NCBI GenBank assembly: GCA_018821715.1
Contig: JAHJLN010000014.1
Span: forward strand, 1-55,758
Source of the DNA: Pseudomonadota bacterium
GTDB lineage: Bacteria > Desulfobacterota > Desulfobacteria > Desulfobacterales > Desulfobacteraceae
Direction of reading: 5' to 3'
DNA: 55,758 nucleotides
Below are positions 35,480 through 43,344 of this stretch, in pieces. The notes under the pieces are model-generated. The model saw nothing but the letters and a program-made list of their open reading frames with translations. It was not told where the DNA came from and did no database searches. The stretch's first letter is position 1, and each line of letters begins with the position of its first letter. Made by a program: the position numbers and the translations under genes.

Positions 35480-37063
35480 CTAGGAGAGAATAAAGGACAA
35501 GGGCAGTCCATTTACATCCGTATCAAATGCCTTGGTCAGGGCCACGGCAATCTGGACGGCTGAATGGGCATCATTACACTGACCCACATCAAGAAGTCTC
35601 GGGATTCCGTTGATATCACCCAGCTGATGTTTGAAAAATTTATACTTGCCGCAGGCCAGGGTGAGGATAATACTGTTGTCCGGTGTTTTTTCAACAAATT
35701 CAGTATAATAGTTCCTGGATTTTTTTACGCCGTCACAACCGCCTACCAGGAAGAAATGACCGATGGACCCGTCTTTTACTCCGGCAACAATTTTATCTGC
35801 CACCCCCAGAACTGCCTTGTGACCAAACCCCACCAGAATTTCCATGTCCTGACGGTCTTCCGCATAGCCGGGCAGTTCCATGGCCCTGTCAATCAGCGGT
35901 CCCAGATTGTTTTTGTTCAAATGCATAAGACCGGGCATTCCAACAGTACCGGAGGTGAAAATGTTTTTCTTGTATTCCTGTTTGGGTTTCTGGATGCAGT
36001 TGGAGGTCATGAGAATGGCACCTGGAAAATCGGAAAATTCTTTTTTCTGGTTCTGCCAGGCGGTTCCGTAATGGCCGTAAAAATGGGGGAATCGTTCTTT
36101 TAATTTCGGATACCCGTGGGCTGGAAGCATTTCACCATGGGTGTATACATAGATGCCCTTGCCCATACTTGCGTTTAAAACCGCTTCAAGGTCGATGAAG
36201 TCATGACCGGATACCAGGATGGCTTTTCCTTTTTTAACACCAAGGGGCACCTTGGTGGGGACGGGATCACCATAAGCCCCGGAATTGCCCAGGCTGAGAA
36301 GCTCCATGGCCCGAAGGTTTTTTTCACCGCACTCAAGAACCAGGCCAAGATATGCATTGGCATCCAGGCTTTTGTCTTCAAGGGCTGCAAGACCTCTGTG
36401 GACAAATTCATAATTTCCCTCATCTTCCTGGCCATGTTCTGCTGCATGATCGGTATAGGCGGCCATCCCCTTGATACCAAAAAGGAGCATGTGCTGAAGA
36501 GATCTTAAATCCGGGTCAATCTCCTGATTCGCCATAAGGCCGTATTGTTTTCCCTGTTTGACCATGCCGTCAAGGGAGGGTTTGAGTTTCAGTGTCAGAC
36601 TGTCGCTGTCCGATGAAATTGTACCGCCGGCGGCGTTCACACGTTTGATCATTTTGTCCCTCAGAGAAATTGATTCCTGGAGGAGATCTTCAAGCCGGTA
36701 GGGATCGAATTCCACATTGGTCAGGGTTGCAAACATGGCCATGCAGGTAAACTGGTTGGTTTGAGAATCACTGATATTTACCTTTCTTCCGGCAACTGCA
36801 GCAATGGAGAGCCCTTTAAGGGTATGGATCAAAAAATCCTGAAGTGCTGCAACATCAGGGGTTTTTCCGCAGACACCAACTTTGGTGCACCCTTTGCCGC
36901 CCATGGTTTGCTCACATTGGTAGCAGAACATGTCTTTTTCGGTTTTATTTCCAGCACCAAAGGCTTTATTGGCAGACAGTATGGAAGGCAGCAGGGCGGA
37001 TGCTGCAAGCCCCATGGTGCTTTTTTTAATAAAATTTCGTCTTGATACGGTTTTTTCTTTCAT
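35480..37063 (-). CDS. hcp: Hybrid-cluster protein / hydroxylamine reductase with amber codon
   Basis: 527 residues to a TAG at 35480-35482. An N-terminal twin-arginine leader (SRRNFIKKS, then a hydrophobic stretch and AFGA) precedes the proximal cluster CYQCEQTMGGKGC-x5-C, the anaerobe-type spacing. Hybrid-cluster motifs HGEMLPAHGYP, TSNCIQK, VGGCDG, LACGKY and GQCNDAHSA are all visible. Hcp reduces NO or hydroxylamine. The TAG replaces the Trp of the expected WYEQK motif, and the frame then continues normally. Either a nonsense allele or recoding. An HcpR-like palindrome precedes the gene. Confidence 0.88.
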   Translation of the reverse strand: MKEKTVSRRNFIKKSTMGLAASALLPSILSANKAFGAGNKTEKDMFCYQCEQTMGGKGCTKVGVCGKTPDVAALQDFLIHTLKGLSIAAVAGRKVNISDSQTNQFTCMAMFATLTNVEFDPYRLEDLLQESISLRDKMIKRVNAAGGTISSDSDSLTLKLKPSLDGMVKQGKQYGLMANQEIDPDLRSLQHMLLFGIKGMAAYTDHAAEHGQEDEGNYEFVHRGLAALEDKSLDANAYLGLVLECGEKNLRAMELLSLGNSGAYGDPVPTKVPLGVKKGKAILVSGHDFIDLEAVLNASMGKGIYVYTHGEMLPAHGYPKLKERFPHFYGHYGTAWQNQKKEFSDFPGAILMTSNCIQKPKQEYKKNIFTSGTVGMPGLMHLNKNNLGPLIDRAMELPGYAEDRQDMEILVGFGHKAVLGVADKIVAGVKDGSIGHFFLVGGCDGVKKSRNYYTEFVEKTPDNSIILTLACGKYKFFKHQLGDINGIPRLLDVGQCNDAHSAVQIAVALTKAFDTDVNGLPLSFILS

Positions 37064-37150
37064 GGCAAATCCCCTTAATTAAATTTAATTTCAACCTTTT
37101 TTTATCCATTGGTTTAGAAAGCATCATGCCTGAAAAAACAGGGAGTATCC

Positions 37151-37164
37151 TTGACCTATGTCAA
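37151..37164. promoter_or_regulatory. HcpR-like operator
   Basis: TTGACCTATGTCAA is a perfect inverted repeat of the form TTGAC-N4-GTCAA, the motif class bound by CRP/FNR-family HcpR regulators that control hcp in sulfate reducers. It lies 87 bases upstream of the hcp start, on a position suited to activation or repression from the hcp promoter. Confidence 0.7.
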
Positions 37165-37219
37165 GTTTTTTGATTTTCTTATCCGCAACCCTTATATTTT
37201 TTTTTAAAAAATTGATTTT

Positions 37220-37240
37220 TATATATCTGAGTGATATATA
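37220..37240. promoter_or_regulatory. Palindromic operator candidate for PadR
   Basis: TATATATC and GATATATA arms with a five-base spacer form a 21-base palindrome, about 33 bases before the padR start and overlapping a likely -10 region (TTGATT at 37213 as -35). PadR-family proteins often bind such AT-rich palindromes and autoregulate. Confidence 0.5.
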
Positions 37241-37272
37241 TCTTTTAACTATAAATAAAACCAAGGAGGAAA

Positions 37273-37821
37273 ATGAAAATTAATAAAAGCCGATACGCCA
37301 TCCTTGGCCTTTTGAGCATGGGCCCCATGTCTGGATATGATATTAAAAAAAAATTTGAAAAAATTGCCTCTAATTTCTGGAATGAAAGCTATGGCCAGAT
37401 TTATCCGATTTTAAAGCGGTTGAACGCCGAGGGCCTGGCCGTTAAGACAATTGAAAAGCAGATCGGAAAACCGGATCGACATGTGTATGAATTGACCCGA
37501 CAGGGGCATGAAAAACTGATGGAATGGCTTAAGGAACCGGTTGACCGTCATATCGGGCGCCATGAGATTCTGTTGAAACTTTTTTTTGGCCCCATGATTT
37601 CGGTTAACGATAATATTAAACAGATTCAGCAGTTTCAAAAGATTTATGAAAAAGAATTAACAGACCTTAAAACCATAAAGGAAACCATAAAAATGGATCA
37701 CAACGATCAATCCCATCTGCCCTATTGGCTGATGACGATTCGGTTTGGTGAGCTTGTCAACAAGGCCTTGATACAATGGAGCCGGGAGTCCTGTGCGCTT
37801 CTGGAAAAAATGAATGACTGA
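37273..37821 (+). CDS. PadR-family transcriptional regulator
   Basis: 182 residues with an N-terminal winged helix (RYAILGLLSMGPMSGYDIKKKFEKIASNFW, then SYGQIYPILKRLNAEGLAVK), and a long helical C-terminal effector/dimer region (Vir-like). AAGGAGG precedes the start. Members repress efflux or phenolic-acid genes until a ligand binds. It overlaps the MATE gene by eight bases, so it most likely controls that exporter. Confidence 0.92.
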   Translation: MKINKSRYAILGLLSMGPMSGYDIKKKFEKIASNFWNESYGQIYPILKRLNAEGLAVKTIEKQIGKPDRHVYELTRQGHEKLMEWLKEPVDRHIGRHEILLKLFFGPMISVNDNIKQIQQFQKIYEKELTDLKTIKETIKMDHNDQSHLPYWLMTIRFGELVNKALIQWSRESCALLEKMND

Positions 37822-39154
37822 AAGATTAAATTTAACAACCGGCCCGATTGCCGGACAATTACTGCGGCTTGCAAGCCCTATCATGTTTGGAATGCTCATT
37901 TTCACCTTATACCTGTTGACAGACCTGTATTTTGTGGGTCGCCTGGGACCGGATGCCATTGCCGCACTCTCTATTTCCAGTAATGTGTTCTTTGTTCACC
38001 TGGGTCTTTCCTTTATCATTGGAACCGGGGCCATGGCGTTGATTGCACAGGCGGTTGGTGCCAATAAGATCAGCCGGGCCAAAAAAGTATTTGAGCAAAG
38101 TCTTGTCTTAAGTTTTCTTGTCGGCAGCATGGCTGCCATTACCGGTTTTTTTATTGCCCAGCCGTATATCCGTTTTTTCGGGGGAACCGGAATGACCCTT
38201 AAATGGGGAGTGGAGTATTTTCAAATTTATTCGATTTCTCTTTTGTTTTTGCTGATGCTGCATGTTTTCGGTTCCTGCTACCGGGGTATGGGAGATACCA
38301 AAACAACCGCCTTGATTCTGCTCCAGTCCCTTGTTTTAAATATAGTTCTTGACCCTGTTTTAATTTTCGGCTTTTTGGGATTTCCCGCTCTGGGTGTTAA
38401 AGGCGCAGCTCTTGCATCCTTAATATCCCAGATTTACGGGGTGTTGATTTTTGCCTATCTTGTTTTTATAAAAAAACAGCACATCCATTTAAACGGTCCC
38501 TGGACATTGAACCTGGGGATTATTAAGTCAAGTCTTGCCATTGGTCTGCCGTCCGGGCTGGCTTATTTTTTATTGACCGCCAATCTTTTAATTACCTATC
38601 GCGTGGTCAGTCCTTATGGGACACAGGCACTGGCAGCGCTCGGGATTGGATTTCGTATCGTGCAGGCCATATATCTTCCCAGTGTCGCCATTGCCGATGC
38701 AATGGCGGCCATTGTGGGCCAGAACTATGGTGCAAAAAATCATTTCCGGATTCTTTCCACATTCTGGACCGGGTGGCGCATCAGTTTTTTGGTGATGCTT
38801 ACAGGAACTCTAGTTTGCTGGATGTTTCCAGGTTTCTTAATCCATATTTTCAGCCAGGATCCCCAGGTGACCCATTATGGGGTGATGTATCTTAAGATCA
38901 TCTCTCTTGCCAATGGGGTTGTCGGCACTATTTTAACTGTTTCCGCAGTGTTCCAAGGGATCGGAAAAACAACGCCTACACTTATCTGCGCCCTGGCTGA
39001 CAATGTTTTGTTTGTTGTTTTCGTATTGACATTGCCGGCATATTTCAACTGGGGGGTATCCTCCGTCTGGTGGATCAAGCTTTTGACGGCAGTGACAGAG
39101 GTTCTGCTCTGTTCTGCCTGGCTTAAACATACCATCAACAAATGGTCTTTATAA
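37814..39154 (+). CDS. MATE-family multidrug efflux transporter
   Basis: 446 residues with 12 predicted membrane segments in two similar halves. It begins RLNLTTGPIAGQLLRLASPIMFGMLIFTLYLLTDLYFVGRLG, and IGTGAMALIAQAVGANK is a conserved block. MATE pumps export cationic drugs and dyes by sodium or proton exchange. Start overlaps the padR stop, implying translational coupling. Convergent with the next gene. Confidence 0.93.
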   Translation: MTERLNLTTGPIAGQLLRLASPIMFGMLIFTLYLLTDLYFVGRLGPDAIAALSISSNVFFVHLGLSFIIGTGAMALIAQAVGANKISRAKKVFEQSLVLSFLVGSMAAITGFFIAQPYIRFFGGTGMTLKWGVEYFQIYSISLLFLLMLHVFGSCYRGMGDTKTTALILLQSLVLNIVLDPVLIFGFLGFPALGVKGAALASLISQIYGVLIFAYLVFIKKQHIHLNGPWTLNLGIIKSSLAIGLPSGLAYFLLTANLLITYRVVSPYGTQALAALGIGFRIVQAIYLPSVAIADAMAAIVGQNYGAKNHFRILSTFWTGWRISFLVMLTGTLVCWMFPGFLIHIFSQDPQVTHYGVMYLKIISLANGVVGTILTVSAVFQGIGKTTPTLICALADNVLFVVFVLTLPAYFNWGVSSVWWIKLLTAVTEVLLCSAWLKHTINKWSL

Positions 39155-39183
39155 TGCATTTGCCATTTCTTGAGACGGATGTA

Positions 39184-40047
39184 TTACAGATTATTGTAAA
39201 ATGTTTTTTCAAGAGCTTTGACCTGTCGTTTTCTTTTTTTTGATAAGAAAAGCCGGTACAGCGGGTCATCCATGCAGATATCTTTTTGGAGGATATCCCT
39301 TTCAAGGATAGACAGTACATGAACAGATACATCACAGGAAGGATATCCTTTGTCATCGATACGGATGGAATCGTCAAGTTTGATTTCAACAATATTATTG
39401 ATGTCAACCAGTTTTAAATCTCCTTCAGGGGTTAAAACCAGATTGCCGATCCCTGCAAGGTCTGGAATATATCCTTTCTGGGAGATCATCTGCCGGGTTT
39501 TTTTAACAAACCGGGCAATATTCTTCCGGGCCGTTTCGACAACTGACCGGTGTCGGGAAGCCGTCAGCAGTGTTGCATCGAAAAGATTGTTCAGGTAATT
39601 TTTACCAAACAATCTCCATGGATCCAGTATTTCTCCTTCAATATATTCCTGAAGACCGCACAGAACAATCTGGTGTGTTCCAGTGCCGGTATAATCAACG
39701 ATAAACTCTTCAGATTCAGCAATAAGATCAGGACCAAGGGCGTTTAACAAAAGGGTGTATTTTTTTATTTCATTAAAAACAGCTTCTTTAGCTTTAAATC
39801 GGTTTCGCAATATCCTGAACATTTTTTTGGGTCTGGCCCTGGGAAACATGAGGATCCCATCTGTCATTTCACCTTGAGTTTCTTTTAAAACATCTTTAGC
39901 CAGGAGAACTTCAAAAATATGGGATCTCAGGCCGGAACGATAATATTTGCGGAAAACATAGCGGCCTGAAGTCTTGACAAAGTTCAGTTTTTGAATCTCG
40001 TTTCCGGATAGACAGTCCTGATCTCTTATGTCGGTTGTTTGGGTCAT
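39184..40047 (-). CDS. Kinase-fold-like protein, unknown function
   Basis: 287 residues. A block DLAGIGNLVLTPEGDLKLVDINNIVEIK resembles the catalytic and metal-binding loops of protein-kinase-like folds (D-x4-N then D). The N-terminal lobe lacks an obvious Gly-loop, so catalytic activity is uncertain; the pattern also recalls YrbL-like proteins. It is followed by the Cache-type exported-protein gene on the same strand. Confidence 0.5.
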   Translation of the reverse strand: MTQTTDIRDQDCLSGNEIQKLNFVKTSGRYVFRKYYRSGLRSHIFEVLLAKDVLKETQGEMTDGILMFPRARPKKMFRILRNRFKAKEAVFNEIKKYTLLLNALGPDLIAESEEFIVDYTGTGTHQIVLCGLQEYIEGEILDPWRLFGKNYLNNLFDATLLTASRHRSVVETARKNIARFVKKTRQMISQKGYIPDLAGIGNLVLTPEGDLKLVDINNIVEIKLDDSIRIDDKGYPSCDVSVHVLSILERDILQKDICMDDPLYRLFLSKKRKRQVKALEKTFYNNL

Positions 40048-40114
40048 TGCATGAAATTTTCAAACAGGGTTGAAACAATTTTCAGTAAATTTATTAAAAA
40101 ATCCGGACAGGTGT

Positions 40115-40750
40115 TTATTTTATATTTTTCAGACCAACAATTAATACGCCGATGGTTTTTTTATGGTCTTTTACCGGTATTGATATCTGTACGGAATAGG
40201 TTTGGGTACTGTCATCAAAAGCAAGCGGGCCGATAAACCGGTGGCCGTCACCGCCATTGTAGCTTTTAATAAATTTATCCTCATCCCCCTGCCAGTAATC
40301 CGTTGTTTTTGGGTATTCGCCAACCACTGCACCCTGTCGGTCACATAAAATCGCTTCAACATAAAGCTGTGCTGTCATATTGTTGGACTGCATTTTTTTT
40401 TGTAAAAATTGACCAACTGAATTGGTTTGCAGACTTAGAGCAAAGTCATTGTTTGTCCCGGATAACCACTCTTTGTCAATTTTTTTTATATCGTCTAAGG
40501 GCATATTTTTTTGATTCTGATTATTGACGCCGGCAATAATCACCGGGTCAACCACCCATTTTTGCAATTTTTCACTATGGGTTTTAATAATGGATTTCAT
40601 TCGTCCGGATAGTTTTGCCGGGGATGAATTCAGCTCTTGACCGGTTGCTGAGGCACAAAAAGCCAAACTTTCGAAACCCGTTAAAACAATTATGGCTAAA
40701 AAAAATATTGGCAGGGTAATGATTTTCACATCCAATTTTTTGATTTTCAT
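40115..40750 (-). CDS. Exported Cache-like (PDC) sensor domain protein
   Basis: 211 residues with a signal peptide or anchor (residues 7-33) and a single PDC-type periplasmic domain: WVVDPVIIAGV, KIDKEWLSG, then AILCDRQGAVVGEYPKTTDYWQGDEDKF and YSVQISIPVKD. Cache domains bind small ligands for chemoreceptors and kinases, but no transmembrane-coupled output domain is attached here. The partner is unknown; the upstream gene lies 67 bases away on the same strand. Confidence 0.68.
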   Translation of the reverse strand: MKIKKLDVKIITLPIFFLAIIVLTGFESLAFCASATGQELNSSPAKLSGRMKSIIKTHSEKLQKWVVDPVIIAGVNNQNQKNMPLDDIKKIDKEWLSGTNNDFALSLQTNSVGQFLQKKMQSNNMTAQLYVEAILCDRQGAVVGEYPKTTDYWQGDEDKFIKSYNGGDGHRFIGPLAFDDSTQTYSVQISIPVKDHKKTIGVLIVGLKNIK

Positions 40751-41064
40751 ATGAAAAATCCTTGTGTAAGTTATGGAATCAAAGTATCAGCAGATATCTT
40801 AAAAAAAAATCCGACATCCCGGAATGAAAAAAATTACAATTATATGACATTAAGATACTGGCGATCAACCATTAAACTGATACTGCAATGATACTGAATC
40901 GATGTGTAAAAATCAATACGTTATTGGCAAGCATCTGTGTTTTGATGCAGTATCCCAAAGGGTGACGGCTGTTAATAAAACCAGGCAAAGGTAAAAAGAA
41001 CTTTACGGATCATATCTTATTCATTAGAATACATGGCTAAACGCAATAATAATAGGTGATTCTT
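40751..41064. other. Divergent intergenic region
   Basis: About 310 AT-rich bases between the Cache gene and the MoxR operon. Three GATACTG words occur within 50 bases near 40855-40895 and may be operator half-sites, with no strong consensus. No gene seen. Confidence 0.4.
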
Positions 41065-41775
41065 ATGGCCATGCCCTCAAAGAAAACAACATATTCCATT
41101 CAAGTTGTCGTTATTCTGGCCATATTTTTCTTTGTCTTGTTTAACCTGGTCTTCAAACTGATTATTGATTTAAGATCTGAATCGTTAAAGAAAAAAGCTG
41201 AACAGATTGAAAAAGATAGAATAAAACAAGAATTTATTGCACATATTGATGACCGATACGCCCAGCTTTTGAAATTATATGCTGCAAAAGAATACGAAAA
41301 AGTCATAGAGATCATAAAGGTGTTCAACAAATATGAAAAATCAGATTATAAAAATCTGCCGGAAATAAAAAAAGAAATCCGGTTGTTTTACCTAAAGAAA
41401 AAACTTGATTTTATTCCAAAGATTCATTTGGACGACTATATGAAGTTGTCAAAAGACATTGATATTGTGGAAGATGACTCAACAGAGGTGTTTATCCGGA
41501 CACCCAGATACGGCCAGTATTTTTATACCTCAGATTTCCCCATTCTGCTTGAAGGTGTTGCCTTGTCAATTGCCGGTGATTTTTCTGATGGAATTGTCTG
41601 GACCAGCAATATTGACGGAGTGCTGGGCAAGGGGGGGAAAATTGAGGTTCGCCTTTCCATTGGTGAACATCAAATCACTGCCACCGGAACCAATGGCGTG
41701 ACAACCGGTACCATGAAAACCCGGATTTATATTGAAAAAGATCCTGATTTTTTAAAAAAGTATATAAAAAAATAA
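41065..41775 (+). CDS. Membrane-anchored protein with coiled-coil region
   Basis: 236 residues; AGGTGA precedes the ATG at 41065. One hydrophobic segment (about residues 12-35), then a charged helical region and a beta-rich C-terminus with text DGIVWTSNIDGVLGKGGKIEVRLSIGEHQITATGTN, similar to Ig-like folds seen in envelope proteins. First gene of a same-strand set with receiver, MoxR, DUF58 and transglutaminase genes. No family recognised. Confidence 0.6.
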   Translation: MAMPSKKTTYSIQVVVILAIFFFVLFNLVFKLIIDLRSESLKKKAEQIEKDRIKQEFIAHIDDRYAQLLKLYAAKEYEKVIEIIKVFNKYEKSDYKNLPEIKKEIRLFYLKKKLDFIPKIHLDDYMKLSKDIDIVEDDSTEVFIRTPRYGQYFYTSDFPILLEGVALSIAGDFSDGIVWTSNIDGVLGKGGKIEVRLSIGEHQITATGTNGVTTGTMKTRIYIEKDPDFLKKYIKK

Positions 41776-41850
41776 TCTATTCCTTGTCCCATGGGGAATG
41801 AAACACAACCAGCGGATGAAACAGATTTAACCAAGGCAAAGGATCAGAAA

Positions 41851-42219
41851 ATGGATAAAATTCTTATCATTGATGATGAAGCTCCCATAAGAAAGATGCT
41901 CAAGATTCTGTTTGAAAAGAATGGCTATGACGTCATGGAGGCCCGGGACGGCGTTCAGGCAGTGAAGGTGTTCAAAGAACTTGGGGCTGATCTGATTATT
42001 ACAGACCTTATCATGCCGGAAAAAGAAGGCCTGGAAACCATAAAAGAAATAAGAAAACTAAACCCTGATGCAAAAATAATAGCCATATCCGGCGGTGGAC
42101 TTGTTAACCCTGAGATGTATTTGGGCCTTGCAAAAAAATTAGGCGCGCACTGTTCATTTTCCAAACCGCTTGATAATAAAGCCCTCCTTTTGACGGTGAA
42201 AAACTTATTGGCCCAATAA
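41851..42219 (+). CDS. Single-domain response regulator (CheY-like receiver)
   Basis: A Met at 41791 is in frame but lacks a ribosome site; the Met at 41851 begins MDKILIIDDEAPIRKML and is preferred. The acidic pair, phospho-acceptor Asp in LIITDLIMP, Thr/Ser switch (AISGGG) and Lys in SKPLD are all present. No output domain. Likely signals by protein contact within the MoxR-type operon or to a kinase elsewhere. Confidence 0.85.
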   Translation: MDKILIIDDEAPIRKMLKILFEKNGYDVMEARDGVQAVKVFKELGADLIITDLIMPEKEGLETIKEIRKLNPDAKIIAISGGGLVNPEMYLGLAKKLGAHCSFSKPLDNKALLLTVKNLLAQ

Positions 42220-42385
42220 GTATGGCAAAATTTTAATAATTGCACTGCGTTGAATCATGAAACTGTTCTTACAATAAAGTCTTAATTCCAATGAACTTAT
42301 GCTGTTTGACAGCGTTGTGCAAGCGGTTAAAACGTGATAATTAATACTCATTTGCTGCATCATTGTGATTCATAAGGAAACAGAT

Positions 42386-43336
42386 ATGGAAGAATCAAGT
42401 ATCCTTAAGGCCCAGGATATTTTTAAGCGGTTGTCTGCAAATATTGAAACGGTCATTAAAGGTCAGAAAGACTGTATCCGGTATATCCTTGCCGGATTTG
42501 CCAGCGGCGGTCATATCCTTTTACAGGATAATCCCGGCACAGGAAAAACCACCCTTGCCAAGGCATTGGCAAAAAGTATTGATGCCCATTTCAAACGGAT
42601 CCAGTTTACACCGGATCTGTTGCCGTCCGATATTCTGGGGGTTTCAATTTTTGACCCGACCCAAAAGGTCTTTAAGCTTCACAAGGGTCCTGTGTTTACC
42701 CATATTCTCCTGGCAGATGAGATCAACCGGGCATCGCCGAGAACCCAATCGGCTTTGCTGGAAGCCATGGCAGAAGGGCAGGTGAGTATTGACGGCAATC
42801 TGTTAAGCCTGGACGATTTGTTCTTTGTCATTGCCACCCAGAATCCTGTTGAATCCAGGGGAACCTATCCGCTTCCAGAGGCTCAGATGGACCGGTTTGC
42901 CATGCAGCTGAAACTTGGATATGTGGCAAAAGAAGATGAGGTGGCAATATTGTCAGAGCAAAGACTAAACCATCCGATTCACACCATCGCCTCATGTGTC
43001 AGTCTGAAAGAAGTTTCAACGCTGCGGGAACAGGTCAACCAGGTTTTTATTTCCAGGGAATTGCAGGACTATATAGTGGATCTTGTCAATGCGACCCGTG
43101 AAAAGCCAGGGGTTCTTCTTGGCGCAAGCCCCAGGGCATCAATTGCTTTGATGAAAACAGCTGCTGCGCTTGCCCTTTTTGACAGCCAGGGGTTTGTCAC
43201 CCCGGATCATATACAGGAGATCGCCATAAGTGTGATTGCCCACAGGCTGGTACTGGATCCTCAGTCCAGGTTCTCCGGTGTGACAGCTCGTTTTGTGGTG
43301 GAAGATATCTTAAAATCTATTCCGGTACCAGTATAA
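42386..43336 (+). CDS. MoxR-type AAA+ ATPase
   Basis: 316 residues from ATG at 42386 (AAGGAA upstream; an earlier GTG is in frame). Walker A QDNPGTGKTTLAKALA, Walker B HILLADEINRASPRTQSALLEAMAEGQVS, sensor 1 VIATQNPVESRGTYPLPEAQMDRF. MoxR AAA+ proteins act as chaperones with VWA/DUF58 partners. The next genes are DUF58 and a transglutaminase, the classical arrangement. Confidence 0.95.
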   Translation: MEESSILKAQDIFKRLSANIETVIKGQKDCIRYILAGFASGGHILLQDNPGTGKTTLAKALAKSIDAHFKRIQFTPDLLPSDILGVSIFDPTQKVFKLHKGPVFTHILLADEINRASPRTQSALLEAMAEGQVSIDGNLLSLDDLFFVIATQNPVESRGTYPLPEAQMDRFAMQLKLGYVAKEDEVAILSEQRLNHPIHTIASCVSLKEVSTLREQVNQVFISRELQDYIVDLVNATREKPGVLLGASPRASIALMKTAAALALFDSQGFVTPDHIQEIAISVIAHRLVLDPQSRFSGVTARFVVEDILKSIPVPV

Positions 43337-43344
43337 GTCCTGTT

